Positions 8,011 to 15,891 of a stretch of DNA of 64,000 nt are shown in pieces. The notes beneath the pieces were generated by a model. The model was not told the DNA's origin and ran no database searches. It was given only the letters and a program-made list of their open reading frames with translations. Location: positions 62,001-126,000 of the forward strand of contig NZ_JZDQ02000002.1 in assembly GCF_000960475.2 (NCBI RefSeq). The letters run 5' to 3'. Origin of the DNA: Nocardioides luteus (GTDB lineage Bacteria > Actinomycetota > Actinomycetes > Propionibacteriales > Nocardioidaceae). The translations under genes were made by a program, and so were the position numbers. Within the stretch, counting starts at the first letter, position 1. Every line of letters starts with the position of its first letter.

Positions 8011-9521
8011 CGGATGGGTCCTTCCGGGGTGCCGTACAGCTCGCGCACCCGGGACTTCAGCAGCTTCCCGGAGGCGTTGTGCGGGATCTCGTCGACGAAG
8101 ACGACGGCCTTGGGGATCTTGTAGCGGGCGAGCCGTCCGTCGAGGTGTTTCAGCAGGTCAGCTTGGGTGAGCGCGGAGTCGGGGCGGCGTACGACGACGG
8201 CTCGTCCCACCTCGCCCCAGCGCTCGTCGGGGACGCCGATGACGGCGGCCTCGGCGACGTCGGGGTGGGTGTAGACGGCCTGCTCGACCTCGGCCGGGTA
8301 GACGTTCTCGCCGCCGCTGATGAACATGTCCTTGACCCGGTCGACCACGTAGAGGAAGCCGTCGTCGTCGAGGACCGCGACATCGCCCGTACGCAGCCAG
8401 GGCCCGTCGAAGGCGGCGTCCGTCGCCGCGCCGTTGTGCCAGTAGCCGGGTGTCACGTTGGGACCGCTGACGTGCACCTCACCCGGCTGGCCGGGGGTGG
8501 CGTCCTCGCCGTCGGGGGCGACGACACGTACGTCGGTGAAGAAGCAGGGGGTGCCGGCGGAGCCGAGCTTCTCGAGGCCGTCGCCGGCCCGCAGCATCGT
8601 CGTCCCCGGGGAGGCCTCGGTGAGGCCGTAGCCCTGGATGATGTGCAGGCCGCGGCTCTGCCAGGTGTCGAGGAGGGTGCGCGGGATCGGCGCGCCGCCG
8701 CTCAGCGCCGAGCGGAGGCTGCCGAGGTCGGCGGTCGCCCAGGTCGGCTCCTGGGCGAGGGCCTGGTACATCGAGGTGACACCGAAGAGCAGCGTGACCC
8801 GCTCCCGCTCGATGGTCGCGATCGCCGTGGCCGGGTCGAAGCGGGCCGAAATCAGGGACGTGCCGCCCTTGAGGAAGGTCGGCAGCAGCACCTGGTTGAG
8901 CGCGGCGGTGTGGAACAGCGGTGCGGTGACCAGGGCGATCTCGTCCGATCGGATGTCGACGTCGACGAGCAGGTTGAACGCGTTCCAGGCGATGTTGCCG
9001 TGCGTCAACATCACGCCCTTGGGGCGGCCGCTGGTGCCGGAGGTGTACTGGATCATGAAGACGTCGTCCAAGCCGACCTCGACGTCGATCCGCTCCCCCG
9101 CCGACTCGACGGCCAGGGCGTCCAGCCCGTGTCCGCCGGCGGCCGTGAACCGATGCCTCGGCAGGTCGAGGGTCGCGACCGCCTCCTGGAAGTCGTCGGC
9201 GTGGATCAGCAGCGCCGGCTCGGCGTCGTTCAGGATCCAGGCCAGCTCGGGCGGCGCCAGCCGGGTGTTGAGCGGCAGGAAGACCGCCCCCAGCCGCGCG
9301 GTGGCGAAGAGCGTCACCGCGAGCTCGATGGAGTTCAGGCCGAGGAAGGCGACCCGGTCGCCGGCTGCGACGCCGCGCGCACGCAGCCCGTGGGCGACCG
9401 CCTCGACAAGGCGGTCGACCTCGGCGTACGTCACCACTGCGTCGTCCTGCACGAACGCCCGCGCGCCAGGGGTCATCCGGGCCCGGCGGGCGGGCCACGA
9501 TCCGATGCCGCTGTCCAACAT
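8007..9521 (-). CDS. AMP-forming acyl-CoA ligase (class I adenylate-forming enzyme)
   Basis: A 504-residue ligase with the AMP-binding P-loop YTSGTSGRPKGVMLTHG, GYGLTEASPG, the LRTGDVAVLDDDGFLY hinge region, and the C-terminal catalytic lysine in NASGKLLKSR. It activates a carboxylic acid to the CoA thioester through an acyl-adenylate. The start ATG at 9521 is placed where family homology begins, with GAGG 9 nt upstream; the open frame further upstream is antisense noise. It lies 32 nt after the hydroxyacyl-CoA dehydrogenase and overlaps the amidohydrolase by 4 nt. It resembles medium-chain/aromatic (feruloyl-, cyclohexanecarboxyl-CoA) ligases, but its substrate is not determinable. Confidence 0.9.
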   Translation of the reverse strand: MLDSGIGSWPARRARMTPGARAFVQDDAVVTYAEVDRLVEAVAHGLRARGVAAGDRVAFLGLNSIELAVTLFATARLGAVFLPLNTRLAPPELAWILNDAEPALLIHADDFQEAVATLDLPRHRFTAAGGHGLDALAVESAGERIDVEVGLDDVFMIQYTSGTSGRPKGVMLTHGNIAWNAFNLLVDVDIRSDEIALVTAPLFHTAALNQVLLPTFLKGGTSLISARFDPATAIATIERERVTLLFGVTSMYQALAQEPTWATADLGSLRSALSGGAPIPRTLLDTWQSRGLHIIQGYGLTEASPGTTMLRAGDGLEKLGSAGTPCFFTDVRVVAPDGEDATPGQPGEVHVSGPNVTPGYWHNGAATDAAFDGPWLRTGDVAVLDDDGFLYVVDRVKDMFISGGENVYPAEVEQAVYTHPDVAEAAVIGVPDERWGEVGRAVVVRRPDSALTQADLLKHLDGRLARYKIPKAVVFVDEIPHNASGKLLKSRVRELYGTPEGPIR

Positions 9522-9553
9522 GTCGATCCTCGTTCGTCTCGTGGGCTCGGGTG

Positions 9554-10453
9554 TCAGCCGAGCCCGAGGTCGGTCTTGATCTCCAGCAGTCGCCGCAGCG
9601 CCTGGTCGCGGCGCGCGACCAGGTCTTCGGCGGAGGTGCCGTCGAACTCCTCGTCGACCCCGTCGACCAGCTTCTCGACCAAGCCGGCGGTGAGCTCGGG
9701 GTGACCCAGGTCGTCCCACCACTCGACCATGGGCGGGCCGAGGTGCTCGAGCACATGGCCGAGCCCGCCGGGACCGCCGGAGAGGTGCTGGGTCGCGAAG
9801 GGTCCGAGCAGCGACCAGCGCAGCCCCGGCCCGTCGGCGATCGCGGTGTCGATGTCGGCGACGGAGACGATGCCCTGGTCGACGAGGTGGTAGGCCTCGC
9901 GCCACAGCGCCGCCTGGAGCCGGTTGGCCACGTGCCCGGGCACCTCGCGACGGATGTGAATGGGGCGTTTGCCCAGGTGGCGCAGGGTGTCCAGGGCCGC
10001 CTCGATGGCCTCAGGCTTCGTCGCCGCACCTCCGACGACCTCCACCAGCGGCACCAGGTGCGGCGGGTTGAACGGATGGGCGACCAGCACCCGCTCCGGA
10101 TGGTGCGCGCACGCGTCCTGGAACGTGCTCGGCATCAGCCCCGAGGAGCTGCTGGTCAGCAGTACGTCAGCCGGTGCCGCCTCGTCGAGCGCGGCGAAGA
10201 TCTCGCGCTTCACGTCGAGGCGCTCGGGTCCGCTCTCGAGCACCAGGTCGGCGGCCGCGCCGACCTCCTCGAGGCCGTCCGCGAACCGCAGCCCACCCTC
10301 CGGGACCTGCGCCCGCAGCCGTTCCTCGGCACCGTCGGCCGGGTCCCAGGCGACGACGTCGAGCCCGTGCTGGAGCCCGAGGACCACCCAGCTGACGCCG
10401 ATCGCGCCGGTGCCGACGACCCCGAGCGTACGAACGCTGTCACCGCTTCTCAT
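9554..10453 (-). CDS. 3-hydroxyacyl-CoA dehydrogenase family oxidoreductase (carnitine dehydrogenase / lambda-crystallin-like)
   Basis: A single-domain-pair 299-residue enzyme: N-terminal Rossmann fold with VVGTGAIG, catalytic Ser in TSSSSGLMP, His in VAHPFNPPHLVPLVEVV and Asn in ANRLQAALWRE, followed by the helical dimerisation domain. The HPFNPPHL...PLVEVV form is shared by L-carnitine 3-dehydrogenases and lambda-crystallin/L-gulonate dehydrogenases more than by FadB, so a free 3-hydroxy acid is a possible substrate. It overlaps the acetoacetyl-CoA synthetase gene by 4 nt. Together with that neighbour, a product such as acetoacetate is plausible, but this is inference. Confidence 0.86.
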   Translation of the reverse strand: MRSGDSVRTLGVVGTGAIGVSWVVLGLQHGLDVVAWDPADGAEERLRAQVPEGGLRFADGLEEVGAAADLVLESGPERLDVKREIFAALDEAAPADVLLTSSSSGLMPSTFQDACAHHPERVLVAHPFNPPHLVPLVEVVGGAATKPEAIEAALDTLRHLGKRPIHIRREVPGHVANRLQAALWREAYHLVDQGIVSVADIDTAIADGPGLRWSLLGPFATQHLSGGPGGLGHVLEHLGPPMVEWWDDLGHPELTAGLVEKLVDGVDEEFDGTSAEDLVARRDQALRRLLEIKTDLGLG

Positions 10454-12429
10454 GCGTCCACCTTCTGCAGGGCGCCGGACCTCGCCAGCGCGACGAACGG
10501 GTCGAGCGAGTCCGGGTTCGCGAGCGCGTCTCGGCTGGCGACGTCCTCCATGCGGACCCCCTGCAGGATGCGCTTGGCCGGCAGCTCGAGCTTCTTGCCG
10601 GTGAGGTTGCGCGGCACCGCGGGCACCTCGATCACCTGGTCCGGGATGTGCCGCGGGGAGAGCGAGGAGCGCAGCGCGCCGACCAGCCGGGCGCGAAGCG
10701 CGTCGTCGAGCCGGAACCCCTCGTCGGTGACGACGAAGAGCAGCAGCTCGCCGTTGCCGCCGTCGGGGTCCTCGAGATGGACGACGAGCGAGTCGGCGAC
10801 ACCGTCCACCTCCTCGGCGACGCGGTAGAACTCGGCGGTGCCGAGGCGTACGCCGCCGCGGTTGAGGGTGGCGTCGGAGCGGCCGGCGACGTGGCAGCTG
10901 CCGTTGTCGTGGAAGAGGATCCAGTCGCCGTGGCGCCAGACCCCGGGATAGTGGTCGAAGTAGGCCTCGCGGTAACGGGAACCGTCCGTGTCGCCCCAGA
11001 AGCCGACCGGCATCGAGGGCATCGGCGAGGTGATGACCAGCTCGCCGAGGGTGCCGGTGACCGGGCGGCCGGACTCGTCGTAGGCGTGGGCGTCGACGCC
11101 GAGGCAGGGGCCGGAGATCTCGCCGGCGTAGACCGGGAGCAGCGGGTTGTTCTGCACGATGCCGGAGCAGACGTCGGTGCCGCCGCTGCCGACGTTGATC
11201 TGAGCGTCGGGGAGCTGGTCGGCGAGCCAGGCGTAGCCCTCCGGCGGCAGCGGCGCCCCGGCCGAGCCGAGGACACGAATCCGCAGGTCACCGAGGTCCT
11301 TCAGCTCGACACCTTCCTTGCGGCAGGCCATCACGAAGCCCGGGCTGGCACCCATGATCGTCGCCCCGGTCGAGGCCGCGAGCCGCCACTGCCAGGTCAG
11401 GTCGGGGTGCATCGGGTTGCCGTCGACCATGACGATCGAGGAGCGCACCAGGAGCGAGGAGACCAGGGCGTTCCACATCATCCAGGCGGTCGTGGAGAAC
11501 CAGAGCATCCGGTCCTCGGGCCCCATGTCCCACGAGAGCGCGTGGTTCTTGAGGTGCTCGAGCAGGATCCCGCCGTGGCCGTGGACGATCGCCTTCGGCC
11601 GGCCGGTCGTGCCGGAGGAGAAGAGAACCACCAGCGGATGGTCGAAGGGCACCGGCTCGAAGGCGAGCTCCGCCTCGTCCTCCTCGCCGAGCAGCGAGGT
11701 CCAGGAGAGGGTGTCATCCACCCGGTGTGCCCCGTACTCCACGTCGATCACCTGTCGTACCGACGGCAGCTCGGCCCGGATCTCGGCCACCTGCTCCCGG
11801 CGGTCGACGTCCTTGGCACCGTAGCGGTAGCCACCGGCGACGAGCAGCACGACCGGCTCGATCTGCGCGAAGCGGTCGATCACGCTGCGCGGCCCGAACT
11901 CGCTGGCGCAGCTCGCCCAGGTCGCACCCAGGCTGACGGTGGCGAGATAGGCGACCAGGGCCTCGGGGATGTTGGGGAGGTAGCCGGCGACGCGGTCGCC
12001 GCGGCGTACGCCCAGCCTCTTCAGCGCCGCCCGCGCCCGGGCCACCTGGTCGCGCAGATCACCGAAGGTCAGCTCGACGTCGTCGCGGGTCTGCGAGCGA
12101 CCGAGCACGGCGACCCGGTCGAGGTCCTCGTCGGTGCCGAGCGCGTGCTCGGCGTAGTTGAGGGTCGCGCCCGGGAACCAGCGCGCGCCGGGCATCTCGC
12201 GGGAGGCGAGGACGGTGTCGTACGCAGCGTGCGCCCGCACCCCGAAGAACTCCCACACCGCCGACCAGAAGCCGTCGAGGTCGGTCACCGACCACCGCCA
12301 CAGCTCCTCATGAGTGGTCATCTCCAGCGAGCGCTCGCGGGCGAGCCAGGCCAGGAACTCACCGACCCGGGAGGTCTCGAGGATGTCCGCAGGCGGGGAC
12401 CAGACGACGTCACCCTGCTCGATGCTCAC
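10450..12429 (-). CDS. Acetoacetate--CoA ligase (acetoacetyl-CoA synthetase)
   Basis: A 659-residue adenylate-forming enzyme of the length and style of acetoacetyl-CoA synthetases: N-terminal ACS-like segment with FPGATLNYAEHAL, P-loop FSSGTTGRPKAIVHGHGG, GGTDVCSGI, and C-terminal NLTGKKLELPAKRIL with the catalytic Lys. It converts free acetoacetate, ATP and CoA to acetoacetyl-CoA. The GTG start at 12429 overlaps the upstream crotonase stop (GTGA). A longer open frame in the same phase upstream is antisense to the crotonase. Its place in the operon suggests that the pathway releases acetoacetate or another beta-keto acid. Confidence 0.9.
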   Translation of the reverse strand: MSIEQGDVVWSPPADILETSRVGEFLAWLARERSLEMTTHEELWRWSVTDLDGFWSAVWEFFGVRAHAAYDTVLASREMPGARWFPGATLNYAEHALGTDEDLDRVAVLGRSQTRDDVELTFGDLRDQVARARAALKRLGVRRGDRVAGYLPNIPEALVAYLATVSLGATWASCASEFGPRSVIDRFAQIEPVVLLVAGGYRYGAKDVDRREQVAEIRAELPSVRQVIDVEYGAHRVDDTLSWTSLLGEEDEAELAFEPVPFDHPLVVLFSSGTTGRPKAIVHGHGGILLEHLKNHALSWDMGPEDRMLWFSTTAWMMWNALVSSLLVRSSIVMVDGNPMHPDLTWQWRLAASTGATIMGASPGFVMACRKEGVELKDLGDLRIRVLGSAGAPLPPEGYAWLADQLPDAQINVGSGGTDVCSGIVQNNPLLPVYAGEISGPCLGVDAHAYDESGRPVTGTLGELVITSPMPSMPVGFWGDTDGSRYREAYFDHYPGVWRHGDWILFHDNGSCHVAGRSDATLNRGGVRLGTAEFYRVAEEVDGVADSLVVHLEDPDGGNGELLLFVVTDEGFRLDDALRARLVGALRSSLSPRHIPDQVIEVPAVPRNLTGKKLELPAKRILQGVRMEDVASRDALANPDSLDPFVALARSGALQKVDA

Positions 12430-13190
12430 TGGTCCGTCACCTTCTTGCCGCGGCCGTCGAGGAAGTCCTGCATCCGGCCCTTGGCGTCGTCGGTCCCCTG
12501 AGCGATCGCGGCCATCAGCGACTCCATCAGGAAGCCGTCCCGGGGGTTGGCCTCGGCGATGCGCGGCAGCGCCTGGACGACGGCGAAGTTGGTCTGGGGC
12601 GCGTTCTGGGCGATCCGGCCGGCCAGCTCGAGGGCGGTCTTGCGGCCGAGACCATCGGCCACGGCGTACTGGCTCAGGCCCAGCGCCAGCCCCTCCTGCG
12701 CGTCGTAGCGTCGCCCGGTCAGCATCATGTCGGCCATCCGCGGGACCCCGATGAGCCGTGGGACGCGGACCGAGGCGCCGCCGCCGACGAAGAGCCCGCG
12801 CTGTCCCTCGGGCAGGGCGTAGAACGTCGACTCCTCCGCGACCCGGACGTGCGCGGCGGCAGCGAGCTCCAGCCCGCCCCCGACCACGGCGCCCTTCAGC
12901 GCCGCAACGACCGGGACCGGCCCGAACTCGATCTTCTCGAAGACCCGGTGCCACATCCGCGAGTGGGTGACCCCGGCGAGGGTGTCGCGCTCGGTCATCT
13001 CGGCGAGGTCGAGCCCGGCGCAGAAGTGGTCGCCGTCCGCGTCGATGACGACGGCGCGTACGTCCGGCTCTAGCCCGTCGAAGAACCGCTCGATCCCGAG
13101 CACGGCCTCGTCGCTGAGCGCGTTCCGCTTCGCCGGGCGGGCGAGGGTCAGCACCGCGATGTCGTCGATGCGCTCGGCTCGCAGGGGCAT
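12426..13190 (-). CDS. Enoyl-CoA hydratase/isomerase (crotonase) family protein
   Basis: A 254-residue crotonase: DHFCAGLDLAEM (first oxyanion-hole region), ALKGAVVGGGLELAAAAHVRV (second oxyanion hole) and FYALPEGQRGLFVGGGAS, which keeps one catalytic glutamate (PEG); the second position is Asp (RMADMMLTG). It could hydrate an enoyl-CoA or act as an isomerase or lyase. The start at 13190 has GAGGAG 9 nt upstream and begins the homology; an upstream in-frame ATG would run through the operator. It is the promoter-proximal gene of the 13.2-7.1 kb operon. Confidence 0.9.
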   Translation of the reverse strand: MPLRAERIDDIAVLTLARPAKRNALSDEAVLGIERFFDGLEPDVRAVVIDADGDHFCAGLDLAEMTERDTLAGVTHSRMWHRVFEKIEFGPVPVVAALKGAVVGGGLELAAAAHVRVAEESTFYALPEGQRGLFVGGGASVRVPRLIGVPRMADMMLTGRRYDAQEGLALGLSQYAVADGLGRKTALELAGRIAQNAPQTNFAVVQALPRIAEANPRDGFLMESLMAAIAQGTDDAKGRMQDFLDGRGKKVTDQ

Positions 13191-13210
13191 GATGAACTCC
13201 TCGTGATTGA

Positions 13211-13221
13211 CAGGAATCCTG
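13211..13221. promoter_or_regulatory. Operator CAGGAATCCTG between crotonase operon and marR
   Basis: This palindrome is the reverse complement of the pair at 3288-3314, with shared flanks (17-mer TTATCAGGATTCCTGTC read on the minus strand). It lies 20 nt upstream of the crotonase start and 53 nt upstream of the divergent marR start, a position suited to repression of both. Confidence 0.65.
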
Positions 13222-13274
13222 ATAATCGCAGAAGTACGCGTCCCTCGCAAGCGCGGCGATGCTTGAATGACCGC

Positions 13275-13694
13275 ATGACCGATGCGCCCCTGCTGCTCTA
13301 CGTCGTCAAGCAGCTCGAGCTCGCCACGCGGGCCCGCCTCGACGCCGTGCTGAAGGAATCAGGGGTCACCGCCCTGCAGTACACCGCGCTCTCCGTGCTC
13401 GAGCGCCGCCCGACGATGAGCGCCGCCGACCTCGCCCGCGCGTCGTTCGTACGTGCCCAGTCCGCCGCCGACCTCATCGGCGCCCTCGAGCGCCGCGGCC
13501 TCATCGAGCGCCGCACCGACCCCGACAACCGGCGCCGGATGCTGATCAGCCTCACCGCCGAGGGCCGCACCTTCCTCGACACCTACGACCCGCGCGTCGA
13601 GGAGCTCGAGGAGCAGATGCTCGCCGACCTCGGCCCCGACGACCGCAAGGCCTTCCGTACGTTCCTCGACACCGCCCGCCGCGCCCTGTCCTGA
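13275..13694 (+). CDS. MarR-family transcriptional regulator, candidate repressor of the catabolic regulon
   Basis: A 139-residue winged-helix protein with the MarR core: ALQYTALSVLERRPTMSAADLARASFVRAQSAADLIGALERRGLIERR, then the wing DPDNRRRMLISLTAEG. MarR proteins usually repress divergent degradative genes and are released by a phenolic or acyl-CoA ligand. The start ATG at 13275 is preceded by a weak TTGAAT box 6 nt upstream and no obvious ribosome site, so the mRNA may be leaderless. It is divergent to the crotonase operon with the CAGGAATCCTG palindrome between them. Confidence 0.9.
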   Translation: MTDAPLLLYVVKQLELATRARLDAVLKESGVTALQYTALSVLERRPTMSAADLARASFVRAQSAADLIGALERRGLIERRTDPDNRRRMLISLTAEGRTFLDTYDPRVEELEEQMLADLGPDDRKAFRTFLDTARRALS

Positions 13695-13706
13695 CGCGCG
13701 AAAGCG

Positions 13707-13767
13707 GCCGAGTCGGCGCATCTGTCCCAGGTCCGAGGGAGGCTTGGGACAGACGCGCCGACTCGGC
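13707..13767. terminator. Bidirectional hairpin between marR and aztD-like gene
   Basis: Two 23-nt arms pair with a single mismatch (A13720 against C) around a 15-nt loop, between convergent genes ending at 13694 and 13779. It should terminate both. The arm GCCGAGTCGGCG resembles a stretch near 36400, so the element could also belong to a dispersed palindrome family. Confidence 0.65.
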
Positions 13768-13778
13768 GCTCGGTGAGA

Positions 13779-14960
13779 TCAGGTGACCGCGATCTCGTTC
13801 GGCTGCTCGTCGAGCTCGACGGAGGCGGTGATCTCACCAGTCGTGAGGTCGACGGCGTGGACCGTCTTGGCGGCGGGCTCGGTGACGTACGCGATGTCGC
13901 CGCTCACCTTGATCGCCGGGTGCGGGTCCTGCCACTCGGCCGGGCCCTCCCAGGGCTTCACGACCGGGTACTCGTCGGTGATCTCGCCGGTCGCGGGGTC
14001 CAGGACATGGATCGAGCCGTCGGTGGCGAGGACGTAGGCCAGGTCCTCCGGGCCGCGCGCCACGTCGCGGAAGGTGTACTCGACACCTTCGGGGAGCGCG
14101 ACGGGCTTGAAGGTGCTCTTCTCGGTGTCGATGAGCGTGACCGCGTCGAGCAGGTAGCCCTCGGCGTCGGGGTCGGTCTTGTAGTCGCCGACGATGAGCG
14201 GGCTGGTCTCGGAGACGTACGCATTGCCCATCCGGCCGAACTCGTCGGGCGCCTGGAGCTTCTCGAACGCGCCGTCGCGGTAGAGGAGCGCGCCGTCCTC
14301 GCAGCCGAAGACGACCGCCTCGCCGGCCGCGGTGCCCTCGCCGTGGATGCCGGGGCAGGCATCGTTGGCGGCGACCTGCTCGAAGCTGCTGCCCTTGGGC
14401 GTCAGAGCGATCGCGCCCGAGCGGCTCTCCTCGGTGCCGACCGTGGTCAGCAGGGTGCCGTCCTCGAGCACGATCGAGACGCCGTGGTGCGCCTCGGGAG
14501 CGGTCCAGGTCGTGGTCTCCGGGAGCTTGCCGGCATCACCCAGGGCGGCGGTGTCGAAGATGGTCGTCTCACCGGTGCCGTCGGCGTAGAGGACCGTCGT
14601 GTCGCCGTGGTGGACGACGTGGCCGCCGGTGTCGGCCGGGAAGACGAGGTCGGTCAGCTCGGGCGTGCGGGTGTCGAGCACCTGGAAGCCCTTGCTGGTG
14701 GTGACGGCGAGGTTGCGACCGTCGCCGATCGGGTTGAGACGTACGAACTCCTCGGTCTCGAACTCGTCGACGACCTCGAGCGTCTTCCCGTCGAGGACGG
14801 CGATCCCGTTGGCGTAGGACACCGCGAGGCGGCTGCCCTTGTCGGCCTCGGTGGTCGTCGACTCCTCGCCTTCGGCGGTGGAGCCGCACGCCGAGAGCGC
14901 CAGCGATACGCCGGCCACCGCCGTGACGGCCCGGAGGGCGCGATGCTGTGGGGTTTTCAT
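13779..14960 (-). CDS. AztD-like zinc-associated beta-propeller lipoprotein (copy 1)
   Basis: A 393-residue exported protein with a signal peptide ending in the lipobox LSAC (Cys25), followed by repeats of a YncE-like beta-propeller. Histidines cluster in GGHVVHHGDTT, EAHHGVS, CPGIHGEG and QDPHPAIK. AztD proteins are periplasmic/extracellular zinc chaperones that pass zinc to the binding protein AztC (family knowledge). It follows aztC by 13 nt as the last gene of the zinc operon. It lacks the DHGDHFHYY cluster of the second copy at 15888-17108, so the two probably differ in metal affinity or role. Confidence 0.78.
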   Translation of the reverse strand: MKTPQHRALRAVTAVAGVSLALSACGSTAEGEESTTTEADKGSRLAVSYANGIAVLDGKTLEVVDEFETEEFVRLNPIGDGRNLAVTTSKGFQVLDTRTPELTDLVFPADTGGHVVHHGDTTVLYADGTGETTIFDTAALGDAGKLPETTTWTAPEAHHGVSIVLEDGTLLTTVGTEESRSGAIALTPKGSSFEQVAANDACPGIHGEGTAAGEAVVFGCEDGALLYRDGAFEKLQAPDEFGRMGNAYVSETSPLIVGDYKTDPDAEGYLLDAVTLIDTEKSTFKPVALPEGVEYTFRDVARGPEDLAYVLATDGSIHVLDPATGEITDEYPVVKPWEGPAEWQDPHPAIKVSGDIAYVTEPAAKTVHAVDLTTGEITASVELDEQPNEIAVT

Positions 14961-14973
14961 GGGGGTGTGCCTT

Positions 14974-15891
14974 TCACTCGGTGGGCCCTGGTGAGAGCCC
15001 GCTGGTGATGCGCTCGGTGTTGGCGCGCATCATGGTCAGGTAGGTGTCAGCGCCTTCGCCCTTCTCGGTCAGGGACTCCGTGAACAGCTCGCTCACCCCG
15101 ACGTCGACACCCGCCTCGTCGGCGAGCACCTGGATGAGGCGGTCCGGCTGGGAGGACTCGGCGAAGATCGCCGGTACGTCCGCCTGCTCGATCGCCGCGG
15201 TCAGCTCGCGCAGGTCCGCAGCACTGGGTGCGGCCAGGGTCGTCCCGCCCGGGATCACCGCACCGACGACGCGGAACCCGAAGCGATCGGCCAGGTAGCC
15301 GAAGACGTGGTGGTTGGTGACCAGGCTGCGGTGCTTCTCCGGGATGCTCGCGAAGGAGTCGGTCATCTCCCGGTCGAGCTCCTCGAGCTCGGAGTCGTAC
15401 GCCGCCGCTGCCCGCTCCACGGCCTGCTCGTCGATGCCGTCGATGTCCTTCGCCGCCGCCTCGAGGCCGTCGACCACGTCACGCATCCGCGCCGGGTCGG
15501 TCCAGAAGTGCGGGTCCGGGGTGCCCGCGGCGTCGCCGTCGGAGTAGTCGAGGACGTCGATCTGCTCGCCCGCGACGTACGTCTCGACGCCGGCCTCGGC
15601 CGCCTGGTCGAGGTGGCGCTGGAGGCCCTCCTCGAGACCGAGCCCGTTGGAGACGAGCAGGTCGGCCTCGCGCATCGTCGCGGCCTCGCGGGCCGAGATC
15701 TCGAAGGAGTGCGGGTCGGCGTTCGGGCGCATCAGGGTGGTGACCCGGGCGGCGTCGCCGACCGTGCTGGCGACGACGTCGCCGAGGATGTTGGTGGTCA
15801 CCACGATGTGCGGGCGGTCGTCGCCGTCGGCTGCTCCGGCGCAGCCGGTGAGGGTCATCGCGACGACCACGCCTCCGACCAGGCGCCTCAT
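14974..15891 (-). CDS. aztC: Zinc ABC transporter substrate-binding lipoprotein AztC
   Basis: A 305-residue cluster A-I metal-binding protein with lipobox LTGC (Cys17). Candidate zinc ligands are His61 (NADPHSFEI), His128 (PDPHFWTDP), His194/195 (NHHVFGYLADRFG) and a C-terminal acid (Asp282 region). The flexible loop before His128 is short and not His-rich, as described for AztC rather than ZnuA, and consistent with dependence on an AztD chaperone. The start at 15891 overlaps the preceding AztD-like gene by 4 nt. It delivers zinc to the AztB permease. Confidence 0.88.
   Translation of the reverse strand: MRRLVGGVVVAMTLTGCAGAADGDDRPHIVVTTNILGDVVASTVGDAARVTTLMRPNADPHSFEISAREAATMREADLLVSNGLGLEEGLQRHLDQAAEAGVETYVAGEQIDVLDYSDGDAAGTPDPHFWTDPARMRDVVDGLEAAAKDIDGIDEQAVERAAAAYDSELEELDREMTDSFASIPEKHRSLVTNHHVFGYLADRFGFRVVGAVIPGGTTLAAPSAADLRELTAAIEQADVPAIFAESSQPDRLIQVLADEAGVDVGVSELFTESLTEKGEGADTYLTMMRANTERITSGLSPGPTE

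Noticed and set aside
8007..9905. Longer version of the acyl-CoA ligase starting near 9905
   Set aside because: The extra N-terminus overlaps the hydroxyacyl-CoA dehydrogenase gene out of phase and lacks homology; ATG 9521 has a ribosome site.
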